DNA of 64,000 nt from Labilibaculum sp. (GTDB taxonomy: Bacteria > Bacteroidota > Bacteroidia > Bacteroidales > Marinifilaceae). Below the pieces are notes generated by a model, which did not search any database, was not told where the DNA came from, and worked only from the letters and a program-made list of their open reading frames with translations. The stretch spans positions 248,001 to 312,000 of the forward strand of contig JAEINT010000004.1 in NCBI GenBank assembly GCA_016342745.1, in the 5' to 3' direction. Of this stretch, positions 34,701 to 43,790 are shown in pieces. A program made the translations under genes and the position numbers. Positions within the stretch are counted from its first letter, which is position 1; every line of letters starts with the position of its first letter.

Positions 34701-34936
34701 TAAGGTCCACCAATTTTCATGTTCCTCATATCAAAACGACCATCATCCTGAGTAATCGTTCCATACTGAGTTCCTGTTGGAGTGTGAGTTGCAACAACTG
34801 TAGCGGCAAAAACAGGTGCATTATTGCCATCAACAATTTTTCCTCGCATAGAGGATGTCGTTACCCCTTGCGATAAAGCATTGGGCAAAAAACTTGCCAT
34901 TGCTAAAATCAGAAATAGTAATTTAACATTCTTCAT
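31754..34936 (-). CDS. Oar-like TonB-dependent outer membrane receptor
   Basis: A 1060-residue exported receptor (signal peptide ending NALSQ). Residues ~27-110 are a carboxypeptidase-regulatory-like beta-sandwich ([22 protein letters not shown]...[27 protein letters not shown]). A plug domain follows ([71 protein letters not shown]), then a ~800-residue beta-barrel ending [13 protein letters not shown] with a terminal aromatic. This is the Oar/TonB-dependent receptor type lacking an adjacent SusD partner. It could take up peptides or glycans; the ligand is unknown. It has its own terminator and a long upstream region. Confidence 0.92.
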   Translation of the reverse strand: [1060 protein letters not shown]

Positions 34937-35318
34937 TTTAAAAAAGATTAGATTATAATTAGGTTTATTAAAAGTACGAAAACCTAATTCAAACCTCTAC
35001 ATCTTTTTTTCACAATTATTAACAATCAACGTATTACGAGAACAAAATAACCACTATTTTGTTTATTAAAACAATAATAACGAAAACAAGTATTTGTTAA
35101 TTTTTGTTAAAATGCCTATATATACAAGAAGATAAACAAATCATAATCTACCTATCAAAATTTATTTTTAGTTTATTAAAAAAAATGTTGATAATTTTAA
35201 AATAAAATGCACCTATCACTATTCAAATAGGATTATTCAACCTAAAAGTGTCAAAAATCCTAAAATCATACGAAACAAATTAATCAAGCATTAAAAACAT
35301 AAAAATAGATTTTAGAAT
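34937..35318. other. Intergenic region upstream of the receptor gene
   Basis: 382 bp, extremely AT-rich, between two minus-strand genes. It must contain the receptor promoter; a TACTTTTA element about 25-35 bp before the ATG is only a weak -7 candidate. No ORF, repeat or hairpin with a T-tract was seen. Confidence 0.5.
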
Positions 35319-36350
35319 CTATTCGTTCCAAATCTTACTCTCCTGATCGATATACCACGTTTTACCTGATTTCCCATTCGAATAGATCAAAAATTGCTTC
35401 TTTGTAAACTCAATTTCAACGGAGTATTTAGATTGTAAATCTGAGGTGTATGCGTTCGTTTTTTCAAAATTTTTCTTTTGTAAACCATACAACCTAATAA
35501 GTTCTTTTTTTAAGTCGTAATCTATATCCTTTTGATACTCTATTATACTTTCCCCAACTTTTACATCTGAAAACTGAACATAGCCCCAAGTCTCTGGTTG
35601 ATGCATTGCAACCACTCCTTGAGGAGACCAAACCCAATTGTGTTCTGGTAAAGTTTTTCCTGTTTCAGGATTAACACATTTTTTATAAATTCCTTTTAGT
35701 ATTTCAACATCCCAATTTACTCGAGAAAAGTTCACACGCCATTGCTCCCCATCCTTGGGTCCTCTACCTTCAAAAGCACATTCTTTTAACACCTCCCAAG
35801 GAAAAGCAATTTCAATGGTCCAATACTGATCAATATCAGATGGATCATTTAAACTTCCATATACCTTCACTGCAGACTTCATACCTTTAATATCCCAAGC
35901 ATTAATGGCCGGCGCACCATCACGGTATGGCTTAACCAGCATCAAATCCCAAATGGTATTTAATGCATTAAGCTCGAACTCATAATACTGATGATTATCT
36001 TCCTGTGGATCAATAAACACCTCAAAATCATTATCGTAAAAAATCACCGTATCTCTCTGCTTAAGCTTCGCCCAAATATGTGGTTCTTCTAATTTTGCAG
36101 CAATGTAAAAATAATCTTCATCCCATGCCATCTTCACCGCGGTTTCATAGGTTGGCAAAGGTTTTTTATCTCCTTCGATATCTACAAATGAATCAGACCA
36201 CTTGAATTTCCCCCACTCCGAATCATTTAATTCGCCATCAACATTAATAACTTCATCTGTCTTATAGCAGACATATGATTTCGGATTATCTTGTGCGAAT
36301 AATTCAATAACACTACTAAATAAAATAGCAAAACAGACTAATATCTTCAT
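35319..36350 (-). CDS. Secreted CBM9-like carbohydrate-binding protein
   Basis: A 343-residue protein with a signal peptide (MKILVCFAILFSSVIELFAQ) and a domain of the carbohydrate-binding family 9 / DOMON-like type: VDGELNDSEWGKFKWSDSFVDIEG, MAWDEDYFYIAAKLEEPHIWA, DNDFEVFIDPQEDNHQYYEFELNALNTIWDLML, and WTIEIAFPWEVL...WRVNFSRVNW. The C-terminal ~90 residues are an alpha/beta tail without recognised motifs. Such proteins occur alone or attached to glycoside hydrolases; no hydrolase domain is present here. It is divergent from a small nitroreductase. Confidence 0.88.
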   Translation of the reverse strand: MKILVCFAILFSSVIELFAQDNPKSYVCYKTDEVINVDGELNDSEWGKFKWSDSFVDIEGDKKPLPTYETAVKMAWDEDYFYIAAKLEEPHIWAKLKQRDTVIFYDNDFEVFIDPQEDNHQYYEFELNALNTIWDLMLVKPYRDGAPAINAWDIKGMKSAVKVYGSLNDPSDIDQYWTIEIAFPWEVLKECAFEGRGPKDGEQWRVNFSRVNWDVEILKGIYKKCVNPETGKTLPEHNWVWSPQGVVAMHQPETWGYVQFSDVKVGESIIEYQKDIDYDLKKELIRLYGLQKKNFEKTNAYTSDLQSKYSVEIEFTKKQFLIYSNGKSGKTWYIDQESKIWNE

Positions 36351-36571
36351 TTGATTCGATTTTTTTTAATTTTAACAATAGAACTTACTTTTAAAATCCT
36401 TATCCAAATCTAAGCATAAAATCCCTCTTAAAGCCTTTATTTATCGTGCTTTTCACCAAGTAAAAATAAGCATCAGGCCGAATAATCAATACTAATCTGG
36501 TTTAGTAAAACAAAAGAAGATTATAAATTAATTTATATCTTCCATTTTTGAAATAAATAAAAAACAAATAC

Positions 36572-37090
36572 ATGCTAGACTTACTTTATAAAAGGCGAAG
36601 TATTCGCAAATTTACAGATCAAGTAATTGAAGAAGAAAAAATAGATCGAATTATGCAGGCTGCTCTGCTCGCTCCTTCATCAAAAAGCAAATACCCTTGC
36701 GAATTTATTGTTGTCGACCAAAAAGAACTAAACGAAAAACTTTCTGAATGTAAACCTCACGGAGCTAGTTTTTTAAAATCCACACCTGTATCTATTGTTA
36801 TTGCCGGAGATATTGACAAAAGTGATGTTTGGATTGAGGACTGTTCGATCGCTGCATCCTACGTTCAAATACAAGCGGAAAAAGAAGGATTAGGCTCTTG
36901 TTGGATCCAAATTCGAGAACGTCCACACGACATTCAAAAATCTTCAGAATTATACATTCAAGAATGTTTAAATATGCCTTCCAATATTAAAATACTAGCT
37001 ATTATAGCGCTAGGTTACAAAGAGGGAGTAAAAGTCGGTAGAGATAAAACACATCTAAAAAGGGAAAAAACACACAAAAACTCATATTAG
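36572..37090 (+). CDS. Small nitroreductase-family protein
   Basis: A 172-residue FMN-binding protein of the nitroreductase fold. It opens LYKRRSIRKFTDQVIEEEKIDRIMQAALLAPSSKSKYPCEFIVV, has the DCSIAASYVQIQAEKEGLGSCWIQIR segment, and ends LAIIALGYKEGVKVGRDKTHL. It is shorter than the enzyme at 16068 and of a different subgroup. The usual role is NAD(P)H-dependent reduction of an unidentified acceptor. The gene is monocistronic with a terminator. Confidence 0.9.
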   Translation: MLDLLYKRRSIRKFTDQVIEEEKIDRIMQAALLAPSSKSKYPCEFIVVDQKELNEKLSECKPHGASFLKSTPVSIVIAGDIDKSDVWIEDCSIAASYVQIQAEKEGLGSCWIQIRERPHDIQKSSELYIQECLNMPSNIKILAIIALGYKEGVKVGRDKTHLKREKTHKNSY

Positions 37091-37097
37091 GAAAACT

Positions 37098-37125
37098 AGA
37101 GAGGATCTTAAGGATCCTCTTTTCT
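37098..37125 (+). terminator. Intrinsic terminator
   Basis: 8-10 bp stem AGAGGATC / GATCCTCT with a 5-nt loop followed by TTTTCTT, just after the nitroreductase stop. Confidence 0.75.
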
Positions 37126-37198
37126 TGCGATAATAATTTTCCGTTCTCAAAAAAAAATACATATATTTCTAAATCAAACAATTCAAAGCTAATTGATC

Positions 37199-38845
37199 AT
37201 GAAGTTCAAGAAATGTATTCACTTAATTCTTATCGGAATAATTGTACTTCTTACTTCTTGCGATACTAAAAACGTAGGTTTTCTTACTCAAAAGGAAAAA
37301 AGCTGGCTAAAACAACATCCAAACATCAAAATTGCAGTCAGTACAAGCTTTCCTCCTTTTCAATTTATCGACGAAGAACAGAAATCAATTGGGATTTCTA
37401 TTGATATCTTAAACTTACTTGAGGAAAATATTGATTATACTTTCGAGAAAGTATATTTCAACAACTGGAAAAATATTTTAACTGCTGGTAAAACAAAACA
37501 AGTTGATGTAATCTTGGAAATACAGGAAACTGTTGACCGAAAAAACTATTTTCATTTTACCAAGCCATTTATTTCTATCCCTCATGTAATTATCATGAGA
37601 AAAAATACAGTTGATCAAATCTCTATTGATGAACTTGAAAATCTACAAATTGGCGTTGTAAACAACTACGCAGTTCAAGAATACATAAAGGATTTTTATC
37701 CGGAATTAAAATTATATCCGCTCCCTGATGATCTAACTTGTTTACAAGCTTTATCAAATCAAAAAATTGACGCTGTCATCACACAACAAGGATATGCTAG
37801 TTACGAAATTTACAAAGAAGTTATTTCTAATCTACAAATTGTAGGAAATATTGGCTATGATAACGAATTAGGCTTTGCCATTCGTAAAGACTGGGCAATA
37901 TTAACTCGCATATTAGACAAAGGACTTGCTCGCATTCAGCTGAAGGAAAAAAATGCAATCATTAATAAATGGATACCTATTCATCCTATCCCATTCTGGC
38001 AATCAAATATTTTCTGGGGTATTATGCTACTAATACTTATTGGCCTAATTCTATTTTTTGCGATGGTATATCTTTGGAATAAATCCTTAAGAAGAAGAGT
38101 TGCGATAAAAACACATCAATTAACCAAGCTAAAAGAAAAAGCAGAGGAAAGTAATCGTCTAAAATCTTCATTCTTGGCTAATATGTCTCACGAAATAAGA
38201 ACTCCCATGAATGCGATTCAGGGATTTTCGGAACTCATCATAACTGACAAACTTAGTCCAGAACAAAAGGAAAGGTATTCACAAATCATAAGCAAAAACT
38301 GTGATTCTCTAAGTAATTTAGTAGATGAAATTCTAGATTTATCTCAAATTGAATCTGGTCTGATCACAATTACAAATCAAGAATTCGAATTAATTAATTG
38401 CATTGAAGAAGTAATCTACTCCAATTCAATTAACATACCAAAAGATAAAAACATACAAATCATTTTTTCAAATCAGTTCAAACAAGACTCACTACTAATC
38501 AATACAGATCCTCTGCGTTTTAAGCAAATACTCAATAATTTACTTAACAATGCAATTAAGTTCACCAATCAAGGAGATATAACAATCACAGGAAGTTTCA
38601 GCGATATTAATGAACTTCAATTCTGTGTTCAAGATCATGGTATTGGAATTGAAAAATCGGCTCTAAACAGCATTTTCGATCGCTTTAGAAAAATAGAAAA
38701 CGATACAACCGTTTTGTACAGAGGATCTGGCCTTGGGCTAAATATTTGCAAAAAATTATTAGAATTAATGGATGGGCAAATATGGGTAAAATCAACGATT
38801 GGCACTGGCTCATCGTTCTATTTTACCCTCCCAATTAAACCATAG
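37199..38845 (+). CDS. Sensor histidine kinase with extracytoplasmic solute-binding domain (SBP_bac_3)
   Basis: A 548-residue BvgS-like sensor from the ATG at 37199. The N-terminus has a lipobox-like end (VLLTSC), then one family-3 periplasmic-binding domain: WLKQHPNIKIAVSTSFPPFQFIDEEQKSIGISIDIL, IDELENLQIGVVNNYAVQEYI and GFAIRKDWAILTRILDKGLARI. A membrane helix (SNIFWGIMLLILIGLILFFAMVYLW) precedes HisKA (MSHEIRTPMNAIQGFSELI) and HATPase_c (NNLLNNAIKFTNQG, VQDHGIGIEKSALNSIFDRF, GSGLGLNICKKLLELM). There is no receiver or HPt domain and no regulator gene beside it, so its partner is unknown. Its last base abuts the convergent hisIE. Confidence 0.93.
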   Translation: MKFKKCIHLILIGIIVLLTSCDTKNVGFLTQKEKSWLKQHPNIKIAVSTSFPPFQFIDEEQKSIGISIDILNLLEENIDYTFEKVYFNNWKNILTAGKTKQVDVILEIQETVDRKNYFHFTKPFISIPHVIIMRKNTVDQISIDELENLQIGVVNNYAVQEYIKDFYPELKLYPLPDDLTCLQALSNQKIDAVITQQGYASYEIYKEVISNLQIVGNIGYDNELGFAIRKDWAILTRILDKGLARIQLKEKNAIINKWIPIHPIPFWQSNIFWGIMLLILIGLILFFAMVYLWNKSLRRRVAIKTHQLTKLKEKAEESNRLKSSFLANMSHEIRTPMNAIQGFSELIITDKLSPEQKERYSQIISKNCDSLSNLVDEILDLSQIESGLITITNQEFELINCIEEVIYSNSINIPKDKNIQIIFSNQFKQDSLLINTDPLRFKQILNNLLNNAIKFTNQGDITITGSFSDINELQFCVQDHGIGIEKSALNSIFDRFRKIENDTTVLYRGSGLGLNICKKLLELMDGQIWVKSTIGTGSSFYFTLPIKP

Positions 38846-39466
38846 TTACTTACTGTGTCTTTCAACTAACAATTCGACAACTTCTTCTAGTCGATAATCT
38901 TTTGCTGCAAGTAAAACAAGGTAGTGAAACATTAAATCGGCAGCTTCGCCCATAAATAAATCCTTATCATCATCCTTGGCTTCAATCACCAACTCTACCG
39001 CTTCCTCTCCAACTTTCTGAGCTATTTTATTGATTCCTTTATTGAAAAGACTAGCCGTATAAGATTTTTCAGATAGGTTTTTCTTGCGCTCACCAATTAC
39101 CTGCTGCAACTGCAAAAGAAAATCAATCGATGAAGCTTTATTTTCTTCTTCCCAACACGTATCCGTTCCTTTGTGACATACTGGTCCTGCAGGAGCAACC
39201 TTAATTAACAGCGTATCCTTATCACAGTCCAAACTTAAATCCTTAAGCTCTAAAAAATTTCCACTTTCTTCCCCTTTTGTCCAAAGTCGCTCTTTACTTC
39301 GGCTGTAAAATGTCACTTTATTGGTTTCAATCGTTTTTTCGTACGATTCTTTATTCATATACCCTAACATTAAAACTTTTTGAGTTTTAACATCCTGAAT
39401 AATTGCAGGAACTAGGCCTTCTCCTTTATCAAAATCAATTTGATTTGTTAGATCTTTAAAATTCAT
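38846..39466 (-). CDS. hisIE: Bifunctional phosphoribosyl-AMP cyclohydrolase / phosphoribosyl-ATP pyrophosphatase
   Basis: A 206-residue fusion catalysing histidine steps 2 and 3. The HisI half has MLGYMNKESYEKTIETNKVTFYSRSKERLWTKGEESGN and the Zn/Mg site around LDCDKDTLLIKV...GPVCHKGTDTCW. The HisE half has VGEEAVELVIEAKDDDKDLFMGEAADLMFHYLVLLAAK, the MazG-like metal-binding helices. It is last in the his operon, 18 bp after hisF. It ends directly at the convergent sensor kinase gene with no spacer and no visible terminator. Confidence 0.97.
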   Translation of the reverse strand: MNFKDLTNQIDFDKGEGLVPAIIQDVKTQKVLMLGYMNKESYEKTIETNKVTFYSRSKERLWTKGEESGNFLELKDLSLDCDKDTLLIKVAPAGPVCHKGTDTCWEEENKASSIDFLLQLQQVIGERKKNLSEKSYTASLFNKGINKIAQKVGEEAVELVIEAKDDDKDLFMGEAADLMFHYLVLLAAKDYRLEEVVELLVERHSK

Positions 39467-39484
39467 CTTTTCTATGTGGTTAAA

Positions 39485-40240
39485 TTATATTCTTACTGGT
39501 ATGTTTTTACTTTTTAAATAATTTTTCAAATCAGGAATTTCAATTTCCTTAAAATGAAAAACACTAGCTGCTAATGCCGCATCTGCTTTTCCATCAATAA
39601 AAGTATCTGCAAAGTGCTCCATATTCCCTGCTCCACCCGAAGCAATAATTGGAATATTAACCATAGCAGACAATTTCGCTAAAGTTTCATTTGCAAAACC
39701 ATTTTTGGTTCCATCATGATTCATTGACGTAAACAGAATTTCTCCGGCTCCTAGTCTTTCTGCTTCCAATATCCATTCAAACAAATCAATTCCTGTTGCC
39801 AATCTTCCACCATTCAAATAAACTTCCCATTTTTCATCTTCAAAACGAGCATCAACGGCAACAACAACACATTGACTTCCAAAACGAGATGCTAAATCAG
39901 AAATTAATTGAGGATTTCGCACAGCCGAGGAATTAATCGATACTTTATCTGCTCCTGCATTTAACAGAATCCCAACATCTTCTGGCGTAGAAATTCCACC
40001 TCCAACGGTAAATGGAATGTTTAGTTCTTTTGCAACCTTCTGAACCAGATCAACCAAAGTTTTTCTTTTCTCATGAGTTGCGGTAATATCTAGAAAAACC
40101 AATTCGTCAGCTCCCTGCTCTGCATAGTAAGCAGCTAATTCAACAGCATCACCGGCATCTCTTAAATCAACAAAATTTACTCCTTTTACTGTTCGTCCAT
40201 CTTTCACATCCAAACATGGTATAATTCGTTTCGACAGCAT
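39485..40240 (-). CDS. hisF: Imidazole glycerol phosphate synthase subunit HisF
   Basis: A 251-residue (beta/alpha)8 cyclase subunit that uses ammonia from HisH to form imidazole glycerol phosphate and AICAR. It has [19 protein letters not shown] with the catalytic Asp, [17 protein letters not shown], and the second catalytic Asp in [14 protein letters not shown], plus [13 protein letters not shown]. The second phosphate loop and length are normal. 2 bp separate it from hisA. Confidence 0.97.
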   Translation of the reverse strand: MLSKRIIPCLDVKDGRTVKGVNFVDLRDAGDAVELAAYYAEQGADELVFLDITATHEKRKTLVDLVQKVAKELNIPFTVGGGISTPEDVGILLNAGADKVSINSSAVRNPQLISDLASRFGSQCVVVAVDARFEDEKWEVYLNGGRLATGIDLFEWILEAERLGAGEILFTSMNHDGTKNGFANETLAKLSAMVNIPIIASGGAGNMEHFADTFIDGKADAALAASVFHFKEIEIPDLKNYLKSKNIPVRI

Positions 40241-40242
40241 AA

Positions 40243-40974
40243 TTATAAGATAAATTCGTTAACCAATTCGTTCATGTCAATTCGCTTTTCGTATATCGCT
40301 TTACCGATAATTGCACCCCAACAGCCAATCTCATTTAATATTCGAACATCTTCGATATTTCCAACTCCTCCACTGGCAACCAGTTCCAATTCTGGAAATT
40401 CTGCAATTACTTTCTGATATAGTTCTACCGCTGGCCCTTGCAACATTCCATCTTTAGAAATATCTGTGCAAATTACGGTTTTAACACCTTTCTTCTGATA
40501 GCTTTCCAAAAACGAAAACAAATGATAATCCGAATCTTCTTTCCAACCTGATATCGAAACCATTTCATTTCTCACATCAGCACCCAAAATCATTTTGTCT
40601 GATCCGTACTTGGCCAACCATTCTTCAAATAATTCTGGTTTTGAAACTGCAATACTTCCTCCTGTAACCTGAGAAGCACCCGACTTAAAAGCCAATTCAA
40701 TATCTTCGTTGGATTTTACTCCACCGCCAAAATCAATCTTTAAATTCGTTCCTAAGGCAATTCTTTTTAACACTTCCGCATTGCAAATATGTCCAGATTT
40801 GGCTCCTTCTAAATCTACCAAGTGCAAACGAGTAATTCCTAGTTTTTCAAATCCTTTAGCAACCTCTAATGGGTCTTCACTGTAAACCTTTTCTGTATCG
40901 TAATCTCCTTTTGTAAGCCTAACACATCTTCCTCCGATAGTATCAATGGCTGGTATTATTTTTATTGTAGACAT
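40243..40974 (-). CDS. hisA: ProFAR isomerase HisA
   Basis: A 243-residue half-barrel-duplicated TIM barrel isomerising the ProFAR ring in histidine synthesis. It shows [26 protein letters not shown] with the catalytic Asp, [47 protein letters not shown] with the second Asp, and [13 protein letters not shown]. It lies 8 bp after hisH and 2 bp before hisF. Confidence 0.97.
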   Translation of the reverse strand: MSTIKIIPAIDTIGGRCVRLTKGDYDTEKVYSEDPLEVAKGFEKLGITRLHLVDLEGAKSGHICNAEVLKRIALGTNLKIDFGGGVKSNEDIELAFKSGASQVTGGSIAVSKPELFEEWLAKYGSDKMILGADVRNEMVSISGWKEDSDYHLFSFLESYQKKGVKTVICTDISKDGMLQGPAVELYQKVIAEFPELELVASGGVGNIEDVRILNEIGCWGAIIGKAIYEKRIDMNELVNEFIL

Positions 40975-40982
40975 GATCTTCT

Positions 40983-41573
40983 TTATAAATTGATGAAATT
41001 CTCCAAAACCTTAACTCCTACCGCTCCTGATTTTTCTGGATGAAACTGGCAAGCATAAAAGTTATCTTTTTGAAGAGAGGCACTAAAATTCAGGATGTAA
41101 TCACATGAAGCAACGGTTCCTGAGGCGTCTGGCACATAAAACGAATGAACAAAATAAGCATACTCATTTGGTGATATGCCTGAAAATAAATCACCAGATA
41201 AATTCTCCAACTGATTCCATCCCATGTGTGGGACCTTTCGTTCATTTGTAAAACGTTTTACTTTTACTGGAAATATGCCCAAGCCTTTCGTATTGCCTTC
41301 CTCTGAACTTTCGCACAACAATTGCATACCTAAACAAATACCTAAAACCGGTTGTGTTAATTTTGGAATTAATTCATCCAAGCCATTTTTCTTCAATGAA
41401 TTCATTGCCCAAGATGCTTCCCCAACGCCAGGGAAAATAACCTTATCGGCACTTCGAATTACCTCCTCATCATTTGATACAATCGGTGTAACACCCAATC
41501 TTTCGAAGGCATATTTTACAGATTGAATATTGCCAGCATCATAATCGATAATTACAATTTTTTGTTCTTTCAT
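40983..41573 (-). CDS. hisH: Imidazole glycerol phosphate synthase glutaminase subunit HisH
   Basis: A 196-residue class I glutamine amidotransferase supplying ammonia to HisF. It starts MKEQKIVIIDYDAGNIQSVKYAFERLG; the open frame reaches further back but overlaps hisB. The nucleophile is in VLGICLGMQLLCESSEEG and the His/Glu pair in CQFHPEKSGAVG. HSFYVPDASG is the typical mid-region. Starts 2 bp after the hisB stop. Confidence 0.97.
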   Translation of the reverse strand: MKEQKIVIIDYDAGNIQSVKYAFERLGVTPIVSNDEEVIRSADKVIFPGVGEASWAMNSLKKNGLDELIPKLTQPVLGICLGMQLLCESSEEGNTKGLGIFPVKVKRFTNERKVPHMGWNQLENLSGDLFSGISPNEYAYFVHSFYVPDASGTVASCDYILNFSASLQKDNFYACQFHPEKSGAVGVKVLENFINL

Positions 41574-41575
41574 AA

Positions 41576-42721
41576 TTACAATTTTCCTTTTGTTGATGGT
41601 AACTGCAAACAATTTGCATCTCTTCTAATCGCCATTCTAATAGCTCTGGCCAATGCTTTAAAAATCCCTTCGATCTTGTGATGCTCATTTTGACCTTCAG
41701 CTTTAATGTTCAAATTACAAGCTGCACCATCGGTAAATGATTTGAAAAAATGATAAAACATTTCGGTTGGCATACCACCAATCATCTCACGCTTAAAATC
41801 AGCTTCCCAAACCAACCAGTTACGTCCACCAAAATCAATAGCCGCTTGCGCCAAACAATCATCCATTGGCAAACAAAAACCATAACGATCCAGACCCAAC
41901 TTATTACCCAAAGCTTTTTTAAATGCTTCCCCTAATGCGATTGCGGTATCTTCTATTGTATGGTGCTCGTCAACTTCCAAATCTCCTTTTACATCAACAC
42001 TTAAATTAATGCCCGAATGCTTTGCAATTTGATCTAACATGTGATCAAAAAAGCCAATACCTGTATCAAACGAACCTTTTCCTTCGCCATCCAAATCCAA
42101 AACAATCTTTATTTTGGTTTCGTTGGTGTTCCTTTCAATAACAGCAGTTCTCTCACTCAATCTTAAAAACTCATAAATCTGCTCCCACGATTCTGTTCGC
42201 AATTCAATACACGCTTCTAATTCTTGCTTTGACTCCGACAATTCATCATCGCCAATATTTCCACTCGATGAAATGAAAATAGCCTTACACTTGAGATTTT
42301 TAGCCAACTCAACATCTGTCCATCGATCCCCAATTACAAAGGAATTTTCTAAATCATATTCCTCTGAAAAATATTTGGTTAACAAAGCAGTTCCTGGTTT
42401 TCTTGTTGCAGCATTTTCATGTGGAAAGGTTTTATCAATACACACCTCAGCAAATTCAATACCCTCACCACTAAAGGCTTCCATCATTTTGTTCTGAGCT
42501 GGCCAAAAAGTTTCTTCCGGATAAGAATCTGTTCCCAAACCATCTTGATTGGTAACCATTACCAATTCAAAATCCATTTGCTTTACTATTTTAGCAAGTC
42601 CTGAGAATACGCCCGGGTAAAATGCTAATTTTTCCAAACTATCCACCTGATAATCAACCGGAGGCTCCAGTATCAAGGTTCCGTCTCTATCTATAAACAG
42701 TACTTTCTTTTTTACTTTCAT
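41576..42721 (-). CDS. hisB: Bifunctional histidinol-phosphatase / imidazoleglycerol-phosphate dehydratase
   Basis: A 381-residue fusion. Residues ~1-165 are a HAD phosphatase ([49 protein letters not shown]) acting on histidinol phosphate. Residues ~190-381 are the IGP dehydratase with two metal-binding His motifs: [17 protein letters not shown] and [17 protein letters not shown], and [15 protein letters not shown]. The fusion is common in Bacteroidota and enterobacteria. 4 bp after hisC. Confidence 0.97.
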   Translation of the reverse strand: MKVKKKVLFIDRDGTLILEPPVDYQVDSLEKLAFYPGVFSGLAKIVKQMDFELVMVTNQDGLGTDSYPEETFWPAQNKMMEAFSGEGIEFAEVCIDKTFPHENAATRKPGTALLTKYFSEEYDLENSFVIGDRWTDVELAKNLKCKAIFISSSGNIGDDELSESKQELEACIELRTESWEQIYEFLRLSERTAVIERNTNETKIKIVLDLDGEGKGSFDTGIGFFDHMLDQIAKHSGINLSVDVKGDLEVDEHHTIEDTAIALGEAFKKALGNKLGLDRYGFCLPMDDCLAQAAIDFGGRNWLVWEADFKREMIGGMPTEMFYHFFKSFTDGAACNLNIKAEGQNEHHKIEGIFKALARAIRMAIRRDANCLQLPSTKGKL

Positions 42722-42725
42722 AGCC

Positions 42726-43790
42726 TTATTTTTTTAGATCAAATTTACTAAGAGCTCCTTTTAATATTTCATTTTCCTTACTTGTACCTATACTAATTCT
42801 AACACAGCCTTCTAAACTTTCAATTTTTGAGCGATCACGAATAATAATCTCTTCTTTTAGCAAAAAGTTATACAAGCCTCGCGCATCATCTACACGAACC
42901 AAAAGGAAATTAGCATCAGATGGAAATACTTCCTTCACAAAAGTCAAACCATCCAAGAATACAGAAAGCTTTTCTCTTTCTTTAATGATACAGTCAACTT
43001 GGTCTTTATAAGAATCCTCGTTCTTTAATAAATCCAAAGCCTTATCTTGACTCAATCCATTAACATTATAAGGAGGTTTTATACGGTTAAGGTATCCAAC
43101 AACTTCAGGAGAAGCCATTCCAATGCCCAAACGAATTCCTGCCATTCCCCAAGCTTTAGATAAAGTCTGCAGAATCACTAAATTGGGATAGGTTGCCAAT
43201 TTATCTGCAAAGCTTTTTTCTGGTGCAAAATCCACATAAGCCTCATCAACAATAACAATTCCAGGAAACTGCTCCAACAAATCGATGACTTTATCAGCCT
43301 CCATTACATTCGCAGTTGGATTATTAGGTGAACACAAAAATAACATTTTCGATTGCTCATCAGCTACAGCAAGAACCGCATCAACATTGGGTTGAAAATC
43401 TTGATCTAAAGAAACCTCTTTAATTTCAACAGCATTTACCCCAGCCGCAACTTCGTACATACCATAAGTTGGTGTACAAATAATTACATTGTCCTTATTT
43501 GGTTCACAAAATGCTCTAAAAAGCAAATCAATTACTTCATCGCTACCATTACCAAGAATCATTCTTTGCGGATCAATTCTCTTAAGTTCACTCAATCTAT
43601 TCTTTACAATTCTTTGAAGAGGATCTGGATAACGATTAACCCCATTTTCGAAAGGATTTTCATTTGCATCCAAAAACACAGAACCTTTACCGGTAAATTC
43701 ATCTCTTGCCGAAGAATAAGGCACCAACTTTTTCACATTCTCTCGAACTAGCTTATTTAAGTCAAAGCTTGATTTTGTATCTGTTCCCAT
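42726..43790 (-). CDS. hisC: Histidinol-phosphate aminotransferase
   Basis: A 354-residue class I/II PLP aminotransferase converting imidazole acetol phosphate to histidinol phosphate. Motifs: [76 protein letters not shown] with the PLP Lys in SKAWG, and [11 protein letters not shown]. The ATG at 43790 overlaps the hisD stop as TGATG; a GTG one codon upstream is also possible. The overlap indicates translational coupling. Confidence 0.97.
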   Translation of the reverse strand: MGTDTKSSFDLNKLVRENVKKLVPYSSARDEFTGKGSVFLDANENPFENGVNRYPDPLQRIVKNRLSELKRIDPQRMILGNGSDEVIDLLFRAFCEPNKDNVIICTPTYGMYEVAAGVNAVEIKEVSLDQDFQPNVDAVLAVADEQSKMLFLCSPNNPTANVMEADKVIDLLEQFPGIVIVDEAYVDFAPEKSFADKLATYPNLVILQTLSKAWGMAGIRLGIGMASPEVVGYLNRIKPPYNVNGLSQDKALDLLKNEDSYKDQVDCIIKEREKLSVFLDGLTFVKEVFPSDANFLLVRVDDARGLYNFLLKEEIIIRDRSKIESLEGCVRISIGTSKENEILKGALSKFDLKK

